Assembly (NCBI RefSeq): GCF_932276165.1
Contig: NC_063992.1
Coordinates: 3,854,001 to 3,918,000, forward strand
DNA from: Plutella xylostella
Taxonomy: Eukaryota; Arthropoda; Insecta; Lepidoptera; Plutellidae
DNA length: 64,000 nucleotides
Direction: 5' to 3'
Below the pieces are notes generated by a model. It did no database searches. It saw only the letters and a list, made by a program, of their open reading frames with translations, and was not told where the DNA came from. Within the stretch, counting starts at the first letter, position 1. Each line of letters begins with the position of its first letter. Of this stretch, positions 32,673 to 46,339 are shown in pieces. Made by a program: the position numbers and the translations under genes.

Positions 32673-34631
32673 TTTACACTAAATCTAACACCTTAGTAAT
32701 AGTATAATAGAGTACCTAGGAATATTTCTAGCCTTTTTTGGTTTACCTACCTACAATTAGCTAGTTAGCTCTAGAAGTAGGCAATACAAAAATATGCATA
32801 CCTGAGTAAGAGTTCAAAATATTACATCCATAGTAGGTTACACATAAAGAGTCTATCAGGTCATAATACATTATATACAAGAAAACATAACTAAAACCCC
32901 TAGGCCCAACAACATCGTCCAAAGCTGGGCACCACTTCATCCGTATTCAGGGTCCGTTCTGTTTAAGAGACGAACGTTAGCTCTGCGATCCATCTGCCGG
33001 CTATACATGCCGCCCATGCAGGCCACGTGAGCGAAATGCAAAACGTGAACTAACATTATAAAGATTTGTGTCTAAACACAAGCGTTGTTGCTTGACGCTT
33101 TTACAAGATTACTCCAGACAGTCTGTTGGTGCAGAATGGGATTTTGTGGCCGTTTGAAGATGTTTGTTTGTCATCACTCAACTAAGCTGGAATTATGCTG
33201 GGGAACTGTAGATGAGACTGTGTATTTTAGTCACGGGAAATTGTAATCAAAGGACAGCAAAGTTGTTCAGCTTAAACTGAGTTATTGGAATAAGCTAGGA
33301 CTGAAATAAATAGTAAATAGCGTTGGTCTATATTCTGTGACCACGTTTTTTGAAAGCTAACGCTGGCCGGACACAAAACATTCTAAATATAAATTTCTGC
33401 CGAGTAATTTCGGAATCATTAAGAGAATTCATTCGAATACTAAATGAAATCTTGTAGCAAGGGTTGGGGAACTTCGGGACCACTTTTCAAAGTGCCGCCA
33501 AAGTTTCCCCAGAACAACCTTCCGAGCCACAAATTCCGCGCGCAGCACGGTTCAATTGTTACAATTCGCAATCAGTTTTAAGATCGCGGATGCCGATATT
33601 CCGTTTGTAAATAATCTCTTTGTCTGAATATTCTGGAGCGAGTATTATTTTTTCCGTATCGGCAATTTCGAAGTCATCTGACCCCAATTTGCGAAGCAAA
33701 GATCGCAATTCACAGTGTATAACTACCGGTAGTAAGTTTCCTGGAAAATATTTTTCTTTAGTTATTATATGACGTAAAAATATATTCAATTTTGCAAACA
33801 TAATATCTTATTATTGCAAGGATGGCTCGTATTCCACATCGAGTTTTCTCTTTGCTAAGAGACTTGACAGAGTTTTAATACGCTCTGGGCCTCAGGGCAG
33901 TCGCATTGATATAAATACGGGGATTATACCTAAATAACAGAACTTTGTAGGTATTTGTTGTATAATTTATCATTGTTGATGTTAATAAATAGCTGGTAGG
34001 TAGATATACATATTTGTTTAGAAAGCCCCAAGGGAACAAGGGGTGCTGTAAGTTTGTCATGTATGCCGTACCTCGGAAGTACGTTTTATATGGCTGACAG
34101 GCGACTTGCTTGGCTCTAGCATAGAACAACGCGGACTCGGGTGTACTACGGGACTCTAGCGTGTTTGTCATGTATGTACAGTGTACATAATGAAAAGTGG
34201 TAAAAAATATTTGTTATGTATCTGAGAAGTGTATTTAAAGCAGATATGAATAGAGATAAAGCATGATATAATTATTATAGTTAGTAATTGGGCTGGCACG
34301 CACGATAATTTTATGAAAAAGGCCTAAAACCGGCAGTCAATTTAACAAGTCTTGAAGAAGAACATGGAAAGAAGCATTAGAGTGCGCGGGGAGCTTACTT
34401 TAATGTATTGCTACATGTATTCCAGGGTACCGCCGTGAATTTATTATGCCGTCGAAGTTTTAATGGCAATACTTTAACTGTGATTTACTCGTTATAACTT
34501 TTTATGGCTCCATAATTAGTCGGACACGTGAACTACGGTGTGAAACGTTGAAATTTGTTATAATGAATCTAGGTATAACTTTTTGTGTTACTGGTCTAAG
34601 GTGATACATTGTTAACATAGCATAAAACACG
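32673..34631. other. Non-coding, no gene seen
   Basis: No supported gene. The minus-strand frame at 33559-33801 reads as a mixed, charged peptide with no family features; I cannot tell it from chance. Confidence 0.4.
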
Positions 34632-34668
34632 CAGTCGCCATGGCCGAATACGGCTAGGAAGATATATT
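34632..34668 (+). repeat. Fragment of a SINE 3' region
   Basis: CAGTCGCCATGGCCGAATAC and the following GGCTAGGAAGATAT match the 3' part of the element at 60527-60800 (CCGCCGTAGCCGAAATTCGG, GGCTAGGAGGACAT). Only the end is present. Confidence 0.45.
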
Positions 34669-34711
34669 GGGCTTTGATAGTTTTGTATGGTAATGATAAA
34701 TAATCATTTTA

Positions 34712-34866
34712 CATACATATACATACATACGTACTCACGACTGTAATCCCCGAAGGGGTAGTCAGAGGTGTTTCACAAAGCGAGCCACCCACTTTTCGCA
34801 GCACATTTGTACTTACGTGATAGGTTGCGAACCATATCGCCATTTTCGGATAAGTACAATGCACTT
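34712..34866. repeat. Dispersed lepidopteran repeat
   Basis: After a short ATAC run come CTCACGACTGTAATCCCCGA, AGGGGTAGTCAGAGGTG and a region ending near AAGTACAATGC. I recognise the ACTGTAATCCCCGAAGGGG block as a common repeat in moth genomes but cannot assign its class. No ends or target duplication are defined. Confidence 0.4.
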
Positions 34867-36326
34867 AGGATAATCATTTTAATTATTTTTTATTCTTGTT
34901 TAGAAACCAAAGATTGATCTAGTCACCTTTAATTAATATGTGTTTACCAGAGGCGTATACCGAATAAGAAATAAAATTAAATAGTCCTGTACTGATTTTA
35001 GTATAGTTATAAAACATTATCAATAGCTTCGACGTGCTTTGTAAGTATCGCTGATAGAAATACATAGTAAAAAATGCTACATTCAAATTAAACTCTTACA
35101 GCAAAGTCCATAGAGTTCCTTATAGCCATTCCTTACTGCACTTCCTTGTAAGGTACAATAACTCAAGAGCTATTACCGTACTCTCCACTGTCCATGCCGT
35201 ACTTTCATAAAATTGCTATCAATAGCAGCACGTTCATTTTTACGTTATATACACTGCGGTCGAAGTACATAAAAGAAGATTTTACTGACGTTCAAGTGGC
35301 GTAATGGTAGCATATAGCTTTTGGAGCACAAAGGGAATTTTATGCTCGCTCTTTGAGAAATATCCCAAGTTTAAGACTTCGCGATTGAGAGATCTTGCGG
35401 GCGTCGATTGAATATTTCTATAAGAATTTCCATCTATGCTCGCAACAAAACTACGTCTAAACTTCCTGGGAAATTGTGTTTTACGAACTGTAAGTTTTGA
35501 ACATGTTCATTTAAACTCATAGTACGTTTAAATGAAACTGTTCAGTTTCACACCAGCAAGCACTTACCAAAACGAGGAAATTACGATCCTTCAAAAATCC
35601 CCATACATTTCGGCAAACGTGCTCTATGAAGAATTCAATTACGATAACGTAATATGTTCCGCACGAAAGTGTCGCATTTATGGTAAAATATTAATGTATT
35701 TCAATTTAGGAAGGCTGCTACAGACCTCCATAAATATCACTGGGACCAGTGGGGACGCGTAAATACTACGACCGAAATTGAATGTTATTATCACTAAACT
35801 AACGATACCCGACGATGCTTTTTAGAGTCAATACGTGCGGCCGCAGGGTCCGTCTATCATATTTCAACCCACTCCACGATAGCTCGCTTGTTGTGCCGTG
35901 AATCCGTAACTTAAAGACCGCATTTGGCAACGACTTTTAACGCAATATACAAAATTGGTTTTCTAAAGCGATTGCAAAACTGGCTCGCGTTCGAAACAGA
36001 GGAATACGAAGAAGTTCGCTTTATTCGACAGATTTATAGCCTGAAACGAAGAAAATAGTAGAGCAACACGCTGTTACCCGATCGACCAAACAAGTTGTTC
36101 GAGACGCAGACTTTGGTCATTTAAATGTTCGACTTGATAAACTGCCAGGCGAAATTGCCTCGGATACTTGTAAGAACAGTATGGACGCGGTATTAGCCGA
36201 CACACCGATGGGATGGTATTAGAAAACTTCGTGACGTAGTGCTCTAGAAAACTACAAAGTTCTCGTTGAAAGCCGCTGACAGTTTGTGGCGGCTGTTGTG
36301 CGGAGTTCATTGCTTTCCACAGTTTA
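34867..36326. other. Non-coding, no gene seen
   Basis: AT-rich DNA. At about 35297, GTGGCGTAATGGTAGCATA resembles a polymerase III A box, but no B box follows, so no tRNA or SINE is called. Confidence 0.4.
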
Positions 36327-36491
36327 AAGCCTGTTTTTTAATCTCAGATACTAAATTGACTGATTCTGAACGGTTCATCAACAGTCGTTTGACCCACCAA
36401 TAGAACTATACGTCACTTAATCGCGGGACAATCAATTATTTATGAACCGTTCAGAATCGTCAATGTAGTATCTGAGAGAAAAAACAGACTT
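36327..36491. mobile_element. Hairpin MITE with TA target site
   Basis: The ends AAGCCTGTTTTTT and AAAAAACAGACTT are inverted copies, and the similarity runs inward about 50 bases on each side (CAGATACTA, GATTCTGAACGGTTCAT). TA stands directly outside both ends (36325-36326, 36492-36493). This suits a Tc1/mariner-type MITE. The loop of about 55 bases has no coding capacity. Confidence 0.65.
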
Positions 36492-36493
36492 TA

Positions 36494-37745
36494 CATATAT
36501 TTTTTGTTCAGGTCGTAAAATTAATGTGTATAGTTGCAATCAAATACAGCAGTGAATAAAACAGAAATGCATTGCTATAAACATCACGAAAATTCATGCC
36601 ATCAATTTCGTTAACTACGTATCACAGAGTGGAATGGACATAACGTTGATTTAGGAAGGCATATGCCGGCCGATGGATGGCTGGGATGCGGTACTGTTTG
36701 TAACTTCTACGTCAGACGGTCAGATACACTACAACGCTGTATTAGCTATACATACAGGGTTGAATTTCATCAGTGTTCTTCCTGTCCGCAGTTCAAGCTA
36801 TACCCGACATACTGAGGTACATACATCGAAAAATACAGTTAGTTTTTCGTATTAATTAACGGACACCGATGAGAAATCTATATCTGCAGCTTTTTAAAGC
36901 TAAAACAAATTTTCATTGAGATCGTCTACTTTTCTGTAAGCTTTCATTGAAAAGTATTATTCTATAGGCCAGCAAAATATTCTTATCACGAATGTAGGTA
37001 TAATACCTGCAAAGTAAAATTACCAAATCCTTGTTTGCCAGTAAACAGCAACTTGGAGTGCGGGCTGCATGTGCAAAACTTTCCAACCCTCATTTGCATT
37101 CATTCTGACGACCGAAATGTTATTTGTTTACTATCGCCAAACATGAGCCGATTGCGTTTGTATGCATTAAATCTGTAATTTGAACTGATGGCCATTATTT
37201 GCACGGTTTTGTAGTACGGTTTATTCTTGTTAATTTACAGCTATTTTGCGAATATTAAAGGCCCATTTTGTCATAAAATAAACGTTAAAATGATGATGAT
37301 GTATCATTATTTTTAATTAGCCTCGATCGATAAAAGGCAGTATTATAAGTGTGCTAGTGTATCAATGGATTACCTAATTGGACGAGGGAGCCTATTTTAT
37401 GAAATCTCATTGTCTGTTTGACGCCAACTGAGTTAGCTGCATATCGGTTTAGTATGCCGAGTGTTGACAAGTTGCTAGCTATCTCTATACAATCTGCGGC
37501 GTTATACACATCTACTAGTAACAGTCTGCCTACTGGTATCCTTGCGCGATAAGTAGTGACTATAGATTACCGTTGCGAGAAATATCACAAAGGCAGCATA
37601 AATTACAAAGCTATGAATTGTAAATATTGAAACTTGACACAGCGAAGGTAATGAGAAATTAATGTACACACGAATTAATACAAGCTAACAAACACGGTAA
37701 GCTTGAGAATATATAATTTGTTAAATAGGCGGGTGATTTCGTATC

Positions 37746-37746
<1 letters not shown>
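36494..37746. other. Non-coding, no gene seen
   Basis: AT-rich sequence with no supported gene. It leads into the CGG run. Confidence 0.4.

Positions 37747-37794
<48 letters not shown>
37747..37794. repeat. Pure (CGG)16 trinucleotide run
   Basis: Sixteen uninterrupted CGG units in otherwise AT-rich DNA, followed by a moderately GC-rich stretch to about 37860. No start codon and frame around it make a protein that I can support. It could lie in a 5' untranslated region or first exon, but no promoter or splice site confirms this. Confidence 0.9.
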
Positions 37795-37971
37795 AGAGGT
37801 AGCGACGTGGCTGCGCGATTACAGGGGGTGTGAGGGTGGATAGAGGAGGTACAGCAATGTGAAGCGGACAGTACTTTCGAAATAAGTATACTTGACCAGT
37901 GTAAACTTCACTTGGATCTGTGTCGCGAGCATAGGATTCGATACTATTTTCGAATCTACACGAAGGGTCAC

Positions 37972-38074
37972 TTTTACCAAACGCTAAACGTATTTAAATA
38001 AAAAAATTAATACATTTTGTACTAACTGACAGACGTATGAAAGGCTACTAAATACGTTTTAGCGTTTGGTAAAA
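37972..38074. repeat. Small palindromic repeat (probable MITE)
   Basis: TTTTACCAAACGCTAAACG and CGTTTTAGCGTTTGGTAAAA are inverted copies, with arms of about 25 bases and a loop of about 53. Outside the arms, GGGTCAC and CCACCT are only weakly complementary, so the true ends and target duplication are unclear. Confidence 0.5.
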
Positions 38075-41000
38075 TTCCACCTAACATATTATTATGGAAA
38101 AAACAAATGTCACTTTTGGAACTAACTTTCCCTTACATTTTGACAGTTACAGTTGACGATACGCAACGTTAATGGAGGATCGAAACTTGTGCTCACGACT
38201 CTGATCTTCTATTTGTGTATGAGTGATTGGTGGAAATTGGGAAATTTTCTACCTCTAGGTAGTGCAGCGCGCGTAATGCTAGGTGGTAACTCTCACGTGC
38301 CACACGAATTTTCGTGTTCTTTCCAATGCTCGAAATGAGTGAAAACTCACACTCTGGATGCACATATATACCTATACATAATATGGTACGTAAAGTGCTA
38401 CTATGCCTCCTCTACACTGTAACCATAACAAGAACAACAACACGTTGTGTCGCGTTCAAATTGAATTGAAAAATGATTTATGCGAACAATCTCGAGCAAT
38501 ACCGCCGTTCCTTACCAACACTCAAACCACCTTCACGTTAATAACAACCATCCGATACTGGATCTATGATGGAGGTAACATAAGTTGTTTTCGTTTCGGA
38601 GCTAAATTAAAAAATAAAGTTTTTATGTGTTCTCTTGAGTTCTTCGGTGAACAAAAAATATACCTACTTATATTTAATCGAGTTTTGTACGTCAATACTG
38701 TATTTACCAACCCCCAATTTTGTGTCGGTATATTTTGATACTGATATTTAATACAACTAGTGTATGATATAGGTAGATGATTGAAATAAATATTATGTAG
38801 GTATACCTATAGAGAACAAAACCCGTATATTCCAGCTCTGGTTGATCTAGTGAACTGCACAGTACGACAAATTTCTTGCATATTCGGCCCGCTGCACCAC
38901 TCGGTTAAAAGTTAAAACTAAGCATGATAATAAAGGATCCATAAATTAGGGTAGTCCACGGAACCATATTTATGATCACCATTTGTAGTTGTTAACGATG
39001 CACTATTTGACGCCAGAAACATTCCCCGAACGATCGTGATATTGTATACATAGGCAGAGTATCCATGGCCGATATTTAGACTCTAATTTGAAACTGGTTC
39101 CGCGCACGTCGGTGATTTAGGTACGTTCATACGAACTGCGTAATTTCTGGTGAATTGGTCGCTACCATTGGGGCCTATTTGGTGCTAGTCAAGGGATTAT
39201 AAAGTTTGGTTTACCTCTCAAAATTAGGGAGAAATGCTGATGCAGACACATTGACGTATCGTATGTGAGCAGTTTATAAACCTATGAGAGTCAGCTGATG
39301 ATGAAGGTGACAAATTAGCTCGCTCTTTTAACATCAGATTTAGTTTAAAAACCCACCAGCAGAAAGATGATGGATTAACATTCTGCGCGTGAGTAGGTAT
39401 GTTACGGTAAAGTGTTTTTTACGACGAAAAAAATAAAAGTCGGAATTTTCGGCAGTCTCTAGAAAAAATGCAGCGGGTAAATTGAAAATCTCGTGAAACA
39501 ATAAATCAATATCACACGACGGGGCCCGAGTCTCAGTCCCAACTTCGGGTTAATAAATACCTAAGTCACGGTCACGTTTCAAGCTCATAGATAAATGTGT
39601 GAGCAAATTGTTGCCTTGCGGAAAAACGGGAAGGGACAATCTTATGGTGGAGTTAATTTTGGGTGTTTCTTTACTTATTATATTGGCGATACGGCTGTTC
39701 AGCTTTCACGTGAGTACAAATGTACAGCAAAAGGCGGGTGTATCGCAAGCGAGTCATCTCTGTCTACCCCTTCGGGAAATCACAGTCATGAGAGGTTGAT
39801 AACCAGTTTTCAAAACGGAATCAATGTTCTTTTCACGCAATAAGTTGAAAAAGATACACCATTATTCCATTTAATTCTTAAAAAACTAAACAAATATTAT
39901 TTTACAAAATTAGCCCGATAAAAATACTGAAGACTAGTAATTTGATACTTTACAAAAGAGATAATTAATTAACTACTAAACGTCTAAGAAAGGCAAGACG
40001 CAAGACACATAGCTACGCAACCCAAAAAAGAACAACCGAAAGAGATTAATGTCCGCAATGAATTAGTCAAGGGAAATTGCAGTTTCTTGTTTAGAAAATT
40101 TCTCAAGAGGGGAGCATAAGCCTCTACTAAATAAAATTGCGTGTTTCATTGTCCAAGAAGAATAAAGCGATTCAATTACTTTCCGAAATAAAATTCTGTA
40201 TCTAAGACGATTTGACGATACTTAAAATATGAGACATTTTATTCGAGGGAGTAATTTGATGAGACCTTCGTTTTACGACATTTTTTGTTACAAAAAATAT
40301 ATATTATGTCTACAAGAGAAAACATATTGCAGGATTGCAAAGTTTAAAATATATATTATCTCCGTATTCAGCATAAAAGTGGCATACAGATCCCCTAAGC
40401 AGTCTAAAACAACAGCAAATCGCCTTCGACTGCGTACTGTTGGTCCAAAAACTTCGACGACGCATAAAAAGCAGGCTCCATACTTCTGAAACAATAAAAG
40501 CCGCGTTCTATTGCTCATTCGGCGCAGCTGAGATTGTGCTCATGGCGTGTTATTTGTTGCGTCACAGTGTCTACCAGTTGGCAGCCTTAGGTACAGCCGG
40601 CTCCCGTTTACATTACAAATGTGGAAAAAGGAAAATATTGAAAGTAAATAGCTGAAGGGCAGATTATTGATGACAGGTGGCCTCTATCACTTATTCCTCC
40701 GTAGCGTTATAAATTATATGTTATTATTTGTAAATTTATTTTTCCTACAGTAAGTTGCATGTACTTATCAGCTTTATTATAAAAAGTAAGTTCAACCTGT
40801 TAAACCTACACCTCACTTTATCACTGTCTTAAAAGTATATGCCTTATGTTTATATTACATATTCATATTGAGGGGACATCAGCTGCTACACTTAACACAA
40901 TGCAATTCCCTATCCCATACATACGGGGGCATCTTACAAAGCACTCGTTTTTATATGACTCCTATAACCTTCATCATTGCGCAAATACATTTAATAAATA

Positions 41001-41402
41001 TCATCGTCACAGCTTTTCCATTTTCCCCATGCAGGTTTATACACCGGACTGTACCTCGCAGGCCCCACCCCCTGGCTGCTCCCTCGCATGCATAATTAAT
41101 ATTCAACGGTCAAATTAGCAATTTCGACTCAGCCGCTCTGATTTACGGTATCGTTGACTTTTGATGTTACACGTTATGACTCTGGGACAGCATCTGCTGC
41201 TTTTGTTGCCCACTGTACCTAGCGGAGACTTGTGGTCGGCTAATAAGGACGGCATTAGTTTGTGGTGGAAGTTACGGTTTGTTTGTTGCGGTTTGAATTA
41301 TATTTCGGAAGTGTTATAGATGCATTGTGATTGGTATTATACGATACAGATGTCTGTATAGTAGATATTCTGTACATAAGAACAGGGGGGTAACTTCATA
41401 AT
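38075..41402. other. Non-coding, no gene seen
   Basis: Several frames of 60-111 codons exist (for example 38403-38738 and 39595-39843), some overlapping in two frames on one strand. None has a domain, signal peptide or splice context that I can support. Confidence 0.45.
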
Positions 41403-41471
41403 GACGAAAAACTACGTTTTGGAGCGCTACTGCGCAAGCCATAACTCTATCCGTTGTATTAAACGTATTGC
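41403..41471 (+). repeat. Dispersed repeat, matches 55914-55982
   Basis: ACGAAAAACTACGTTTTGGA followed by GCGCTACTGCGCAAGCC and TTGTATTAAACGTATTG resembles 55914-55982 with scattered differences and the same order. This is a diverged dispersed repeat; its borders are not clear. Confidence 0.5.
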
Positions 41472-44400
41472 AACCTTTTTATTCGAATTATTTACAACTG
41501 TGATTTACCGCCCATGCGGTTATAACAATTATTCAATAACGACAGTCATTTGTCACGGCTGTCGTGACGTCACCAAGCTAGCTGTTGATGACTAATGTTA
41601 CAGTGTAGCAGCTATTTGTATAAAAATCTTTAATTTTCACCGCAGCACCGTCATTATTCATTCCTTTTGTACGACTGATTGCTTTGTCTGGGCTCCAATG
41701 AAAGTTCGTTTATTGTGTGAATGTACCCACTGTTCGCTAGGCTTACTAATTTGTAATATGTACCTATTATTCGCCGAATTCTGTCGTCCCCGAATTATGT
41801 TTACCTAACTTACCTACCTACGTGTTTGTACTTGAATTTTCAGTGAATATATTATTATTTTGAAATAGCTTTGACCTTTGCGTTATTATTCGGTTATCAC
41901 ATACCCTTTCCATGATTTTCATCTATCTCTCATTCCTCCTATTTGTCATCTAGGTATGACACGATCTCCAAGCCCGAATTGCGCAAGAGTACATTGTGAA
42001 AATGCACTCTCAAGCTTAGATTATGCCTAATCAGTATTTGTTTATTGTAATACCGCATCTCAGCTTCAAAGTCTAAAGTTACCGAAAGCAATGTGGTTAA
42101 AAAGGTATTAGGTATACAAATACAGTATGAATAAAATTCTTTACATCCGAATTCGAAATCCAGTGGCACTCTGGGAAATCAAACCTATTTAAACTTTTTT
42201 CAGTTCGCCACTTTCCTTTTTGCGCCAAAAAGGGTTGTGACGTTGAACCTTGAAAGTTTTTAATGAATTTTTAGGGTTCCACAGCTCAAAGAATTCCAAT
42301 TGAGTATTTGTATCTGTTTTACAGATGAAAAGAACGAGCCAAATAAAACCGTATTATGTAGGATCATGACTGTGTTGAAACGATACCTTTCGTAAATGTG
42401 AATAAAACGAAAATTCACTACAGCTGACATGCAAGGAATCCTTTAATAAGGACTGTAAATATTCATAATATGAAGTAAATATAATTTAAATATGAAATAT
42501 TCATAGGAGACTTAATTAATAGTTACTTACCTTTTTCGGCATCGACCAAGCGGCAACACGACCCCGCAACGTTTGACTTTTCGTGAGCTTCAGCCGAGAA
42601 CTTTTCTATTCTACCAATGGTTATAGTACTTACTAGTTCTTACTACGGTAGATATGCCTAAGCTACTATTACTTCAGTTTTCATAATAATCCAATGTAAT
42701 ACAAGCTATATTCGTAACTCCTTAACAGCACTCAGTATCTACCAGCGCTATCCTCGTTTCACAATAAAATTCCCTAACAACAAATTGCCACATTTTGTAT
42801 ATCTTTTTATTTTCTTTACGAGCTCATAATTGCCCTAATAATGACATCACACCTCGCATTAAATATAGCGATGAAAGCCTACACAAATGGCCACGAGGTA
42901 ATTCTGAATTGTTTTTCCTATTCTTTTTTGCTGCTGGCTAAATATTAGGTAGGTACATTTCTCGAGTGTTTTCATACAAAGGTAACGTTGTTGGTTGTTT
43001 TAGAGTGTTGTGAGTATTTTTTCCTGCTATACTGTAAGTACCTACTACAGTTTGGGAGATTGTTACCCATGTCTCTAACATAATATTAGATAATTTATAG
43101 GTTTTTATATCCATTTTTCTACTAAATTATGTATACGTAGAAACATTAATAATTATGGTAATTAATTCATAGGAATAGTTTATCTAATCATTGTACAATG
43201 TACCCCTTAGATATAATAACATTAAATAAAGCAGAAATATATTATTAAAATAGTTTTAAACTTATAATAATAACATTCAAACTAAGTGCTATTAATATTT
43301 CTGAACCAGAACACCCCCAAAATAGCCAGAACAATAATAGTGCACACAATTTCTCTTTGAATCGTCCATTCCCCGAGTATCATTTGAGCTTACTCATTAG
43401 CATAGAATTAATAACAGAATCCCACATCTCTTCGTATGCAGCATGTAGATGTAGATTTATGTAGGTATGTATGTATACTTTGTCAGCGCGGACTAACATT
43501 CCGTATAAATAAAGGAAAGCAAAAGGTACTTTCCTATAAGGCCTTCTTAAGCTGATATACTTTTTTGTTCCTTATAAAGGTTAAAGGCAAGTGAAAAATT
43601 TGATACGATAAGACATAGCTAACTTTGCTACAGAAACAAGAGCCAACACCAACACCATAAAAATGATTGTTAGGGAAACAATTCTTTGTCATATTCTGAC
43701 TTTCTGACACCGCCGTGAAGACGTAAATGAACGAGACGAATGAGACGAATTCATTCATTTAGTATTTGGTTTAGGCAGCACCGCTCAGACCCCTGAAGTC
43801 CGAGCGAATATAATCGTGGTTCAGAGTGGAATCCACCAAACACAGGAACGCAACCCGTGTAAACAACTACATTATAAGGGGGGGTCAAATTTTCTAATAG
43901 TCCTGCTATCACTATAGCTTTAAATTTTACCGAAGCGGTCATTTTTTGCGATTGTGTTGTTTCTGTCAGATTTTACAGGCTAGATACAAGCCGTGTTGAA
44001 TACCTCAAGAGGGATACCATGGAAGATAAATATGTAAATAAATATGTACATTATAATAACTTTTTACTTCCATGCGGGATACCGAAAACACACAGGTGCG
44101 GGCTCTGCAAGTAAACTTCATACCATAAGTTCATTGATCATAACGGTACCGGTACGGGTTTGAATAATTAACATTGTATTTATGGTTCGCAATGCGTAAT
44201 TTTCAATATAAATTATTCCGTATAGACGTTGCGTCTTTTTCATACCCTGAACTCAACCGTCGCGTCGGTCACAATAAAATAGACAACATAAACTTTGCAC
44301 TCTCAGCGGCAGCAGATGCCAACTGTTTGATTGGTGGACTGTAGGTTTGGCTGGCTGGCCTTCTTCATTAAAACCAAAGTATCACAGTATTTATTTATAT

Positions 44401-45836
44401 AACAACACAAGAGCGTCGTACAGCAGTTTAAGTGTAACAGAAAAGGATACGGAAGTGACCATAAACAATAATTAAAAATAAACTTGTGTTGCCATCAACA
44501 CCATCAACCTGTCAAAGCGATAGCGATAGAAGGGAAACAAGACAATAGCGGCAGGTTGCGCTTTTCATAGCGACGCAGCCCGACGCAACATCTGTCTGTT
44601 TATTCAAAGTTGCCGAATTAAAGTTCACAAACTTGTTTTGAGCTAATATTTGTTAGGCACTAATGAACAGTGGAGCTGAGATAAGCTGTCATGGTTCGTG
44701 TAAACTAAGTTTTAGGTACATGACATGATAAATTAAAGTTTGAGTTCATAACGTAAGCTTATGCATAGATAACATCAAAGTAGCTAGATATTACCATAAG
44801 ATGAACAACAAGTACTAATTTTCTAGATTCTAGATTGTCACTACAAAGTCCAATCTTAGGCTTTGTGAAGTGTACCTGCGTAAAGTTTCAATATTTCAAC
44901 TCCAACTTGCTACGTTTAAGTGAAAATTATTCAATAAGAGTCGTCAGCTTCATTTATTGATGCATGTGCATTATAAAGCTGATGGTTCCTATCGTACAGC
45001 GTAAATACTAAATCAACTTTGCGTAGTTATTATTCCATACTTAAATTTTTATAACTTAACCTTACTTGAATTCTTACACATTAGCACAGAACATTAAAAC
45101 TCAGAAATAATAATAGGTTTTTTTTATTTATAGCACAAATAACTCAATTTAATTCTTTTATTTTTGTTCTTGTTGTTAAATGTGGCTTATATTATACCTA
45201 ATAGTAATCCCTTTGATTACAAAATGGGACAGAGACTACAAAACAATGATTTATTAATAACAAATAATGTCAAAAGTGGAACAGCTATTGCCTTTGAGTA
45301 GGGATTAATTGGTTATTTGAATGTTATGAAATATCAATGATATGAAAATAGTACTAATTGATATTATGTAGGTGCTTAAATCATGTCATATTATATTACT
45401 CGTATTGACTAAATTAACCTAAACCATCGAAGAGTATATATAAAAGATCTTGATGCGAACACTGTGCAAACTACATTTTCATATAAAAATGTAACGAAAG
45501 AAAACCAATTTTATAGCTTTGCGATAAGAACTATGGTATATGCACACACAACTTGGTTTGCAGCTAAAAGGTGTGGGGTAATTATTTCACAAATGGTTGT
45601 CTGTTATGGCCGCCATTATTGCTAATGTTTGCACCAAAATTTTGTGTTGCGTGAAAAATAACAAATGACCCGTTAAGGTCGTAATAAAAGGTTTCGATGC
45701 CAAAGTTATGAAATAATATAAAAAAGTTCACGTTATATTATGGTGAGAATTCTTCATAATTATTATGTGCAAGAGCTATAGAAAAATCAAGACTATCAAT
45801 GTGAAATTTGGGTTATTTTGTCGTTATTATACCTCT
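41472..45836. other. Non-coding, no gene seen
   Basis: AT-rich DNA. Minus-strand frames at 41939-42169, 43534-43758 and 43751-43942 carry no recognisable domain. No RNA genes are seen. Confidence 0.45.
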
Positions 45837-45897
45837 ACCAGCTGTCACCCGCGAGCTCCGCTTCGTCTTAATACCCGTGGGAATACCGGGATAAAAA
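45837..45897 (-). repeat. Fragment of the Helitron-like GACA repeat
   Basis: CAGCTGTCACCCGCGAGCTC and CCCGTGGGAATACCGGGATA correspond to the 3' part of the element at 23324 on the same strand, with several changes. The microsatellite and 5' end are missing. Confidence 0.55.
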
Positions 45898-46339
45898 GTA
45901 TTATATTATTATTATATCCTTCCCTTGGTAGGTACTGATCTACCTCTCTACTACTACTAAATGTAGGTAGGTTATATATTATTATTATTATTTATATCGG
46001 TTACTAACCACTCGTAATAATCTATGTTCATATTCATATACCATTTAAAGATAAATTATTTTACCCGCAGATTTAATTTATCACTATGTCGCGATAGGGA
46101 ACTGTAATAAGTCGACATTTGTTCGCTGAAGTAGTGGTGTTAAACACACTGGTTTAGTTTCGCACGTTAGATAAGGCAATAAAAATAAAATTGAAATCGG
46201 AATAAAATATTCTGGGGTTTTATTTACTTTATGTTTAAAAGAATATTTATTTCAATTCAATTTCTGTGTATGATATTTCATAATTTACAGAGGTCAGCGG
46301 TATAGATATATACCAAATATTCTGTAATTAAACCTTCCT

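Noticed and set aside
33559..33801. Minus-strand 80-codon frame with mixed charged composition
   Set aside because: Looks somewhat protein-like, but no family, splice site or conservation can be shown from this sequence.
35297..35360. tRNA-like A box
   Set aside because: No B box or cloverleaf partner follows at the right distance.
38403..38738. 111-codon frame
   Set aside because: No recognisable domain or signal; consistent with chance in a long non-coding stretch.
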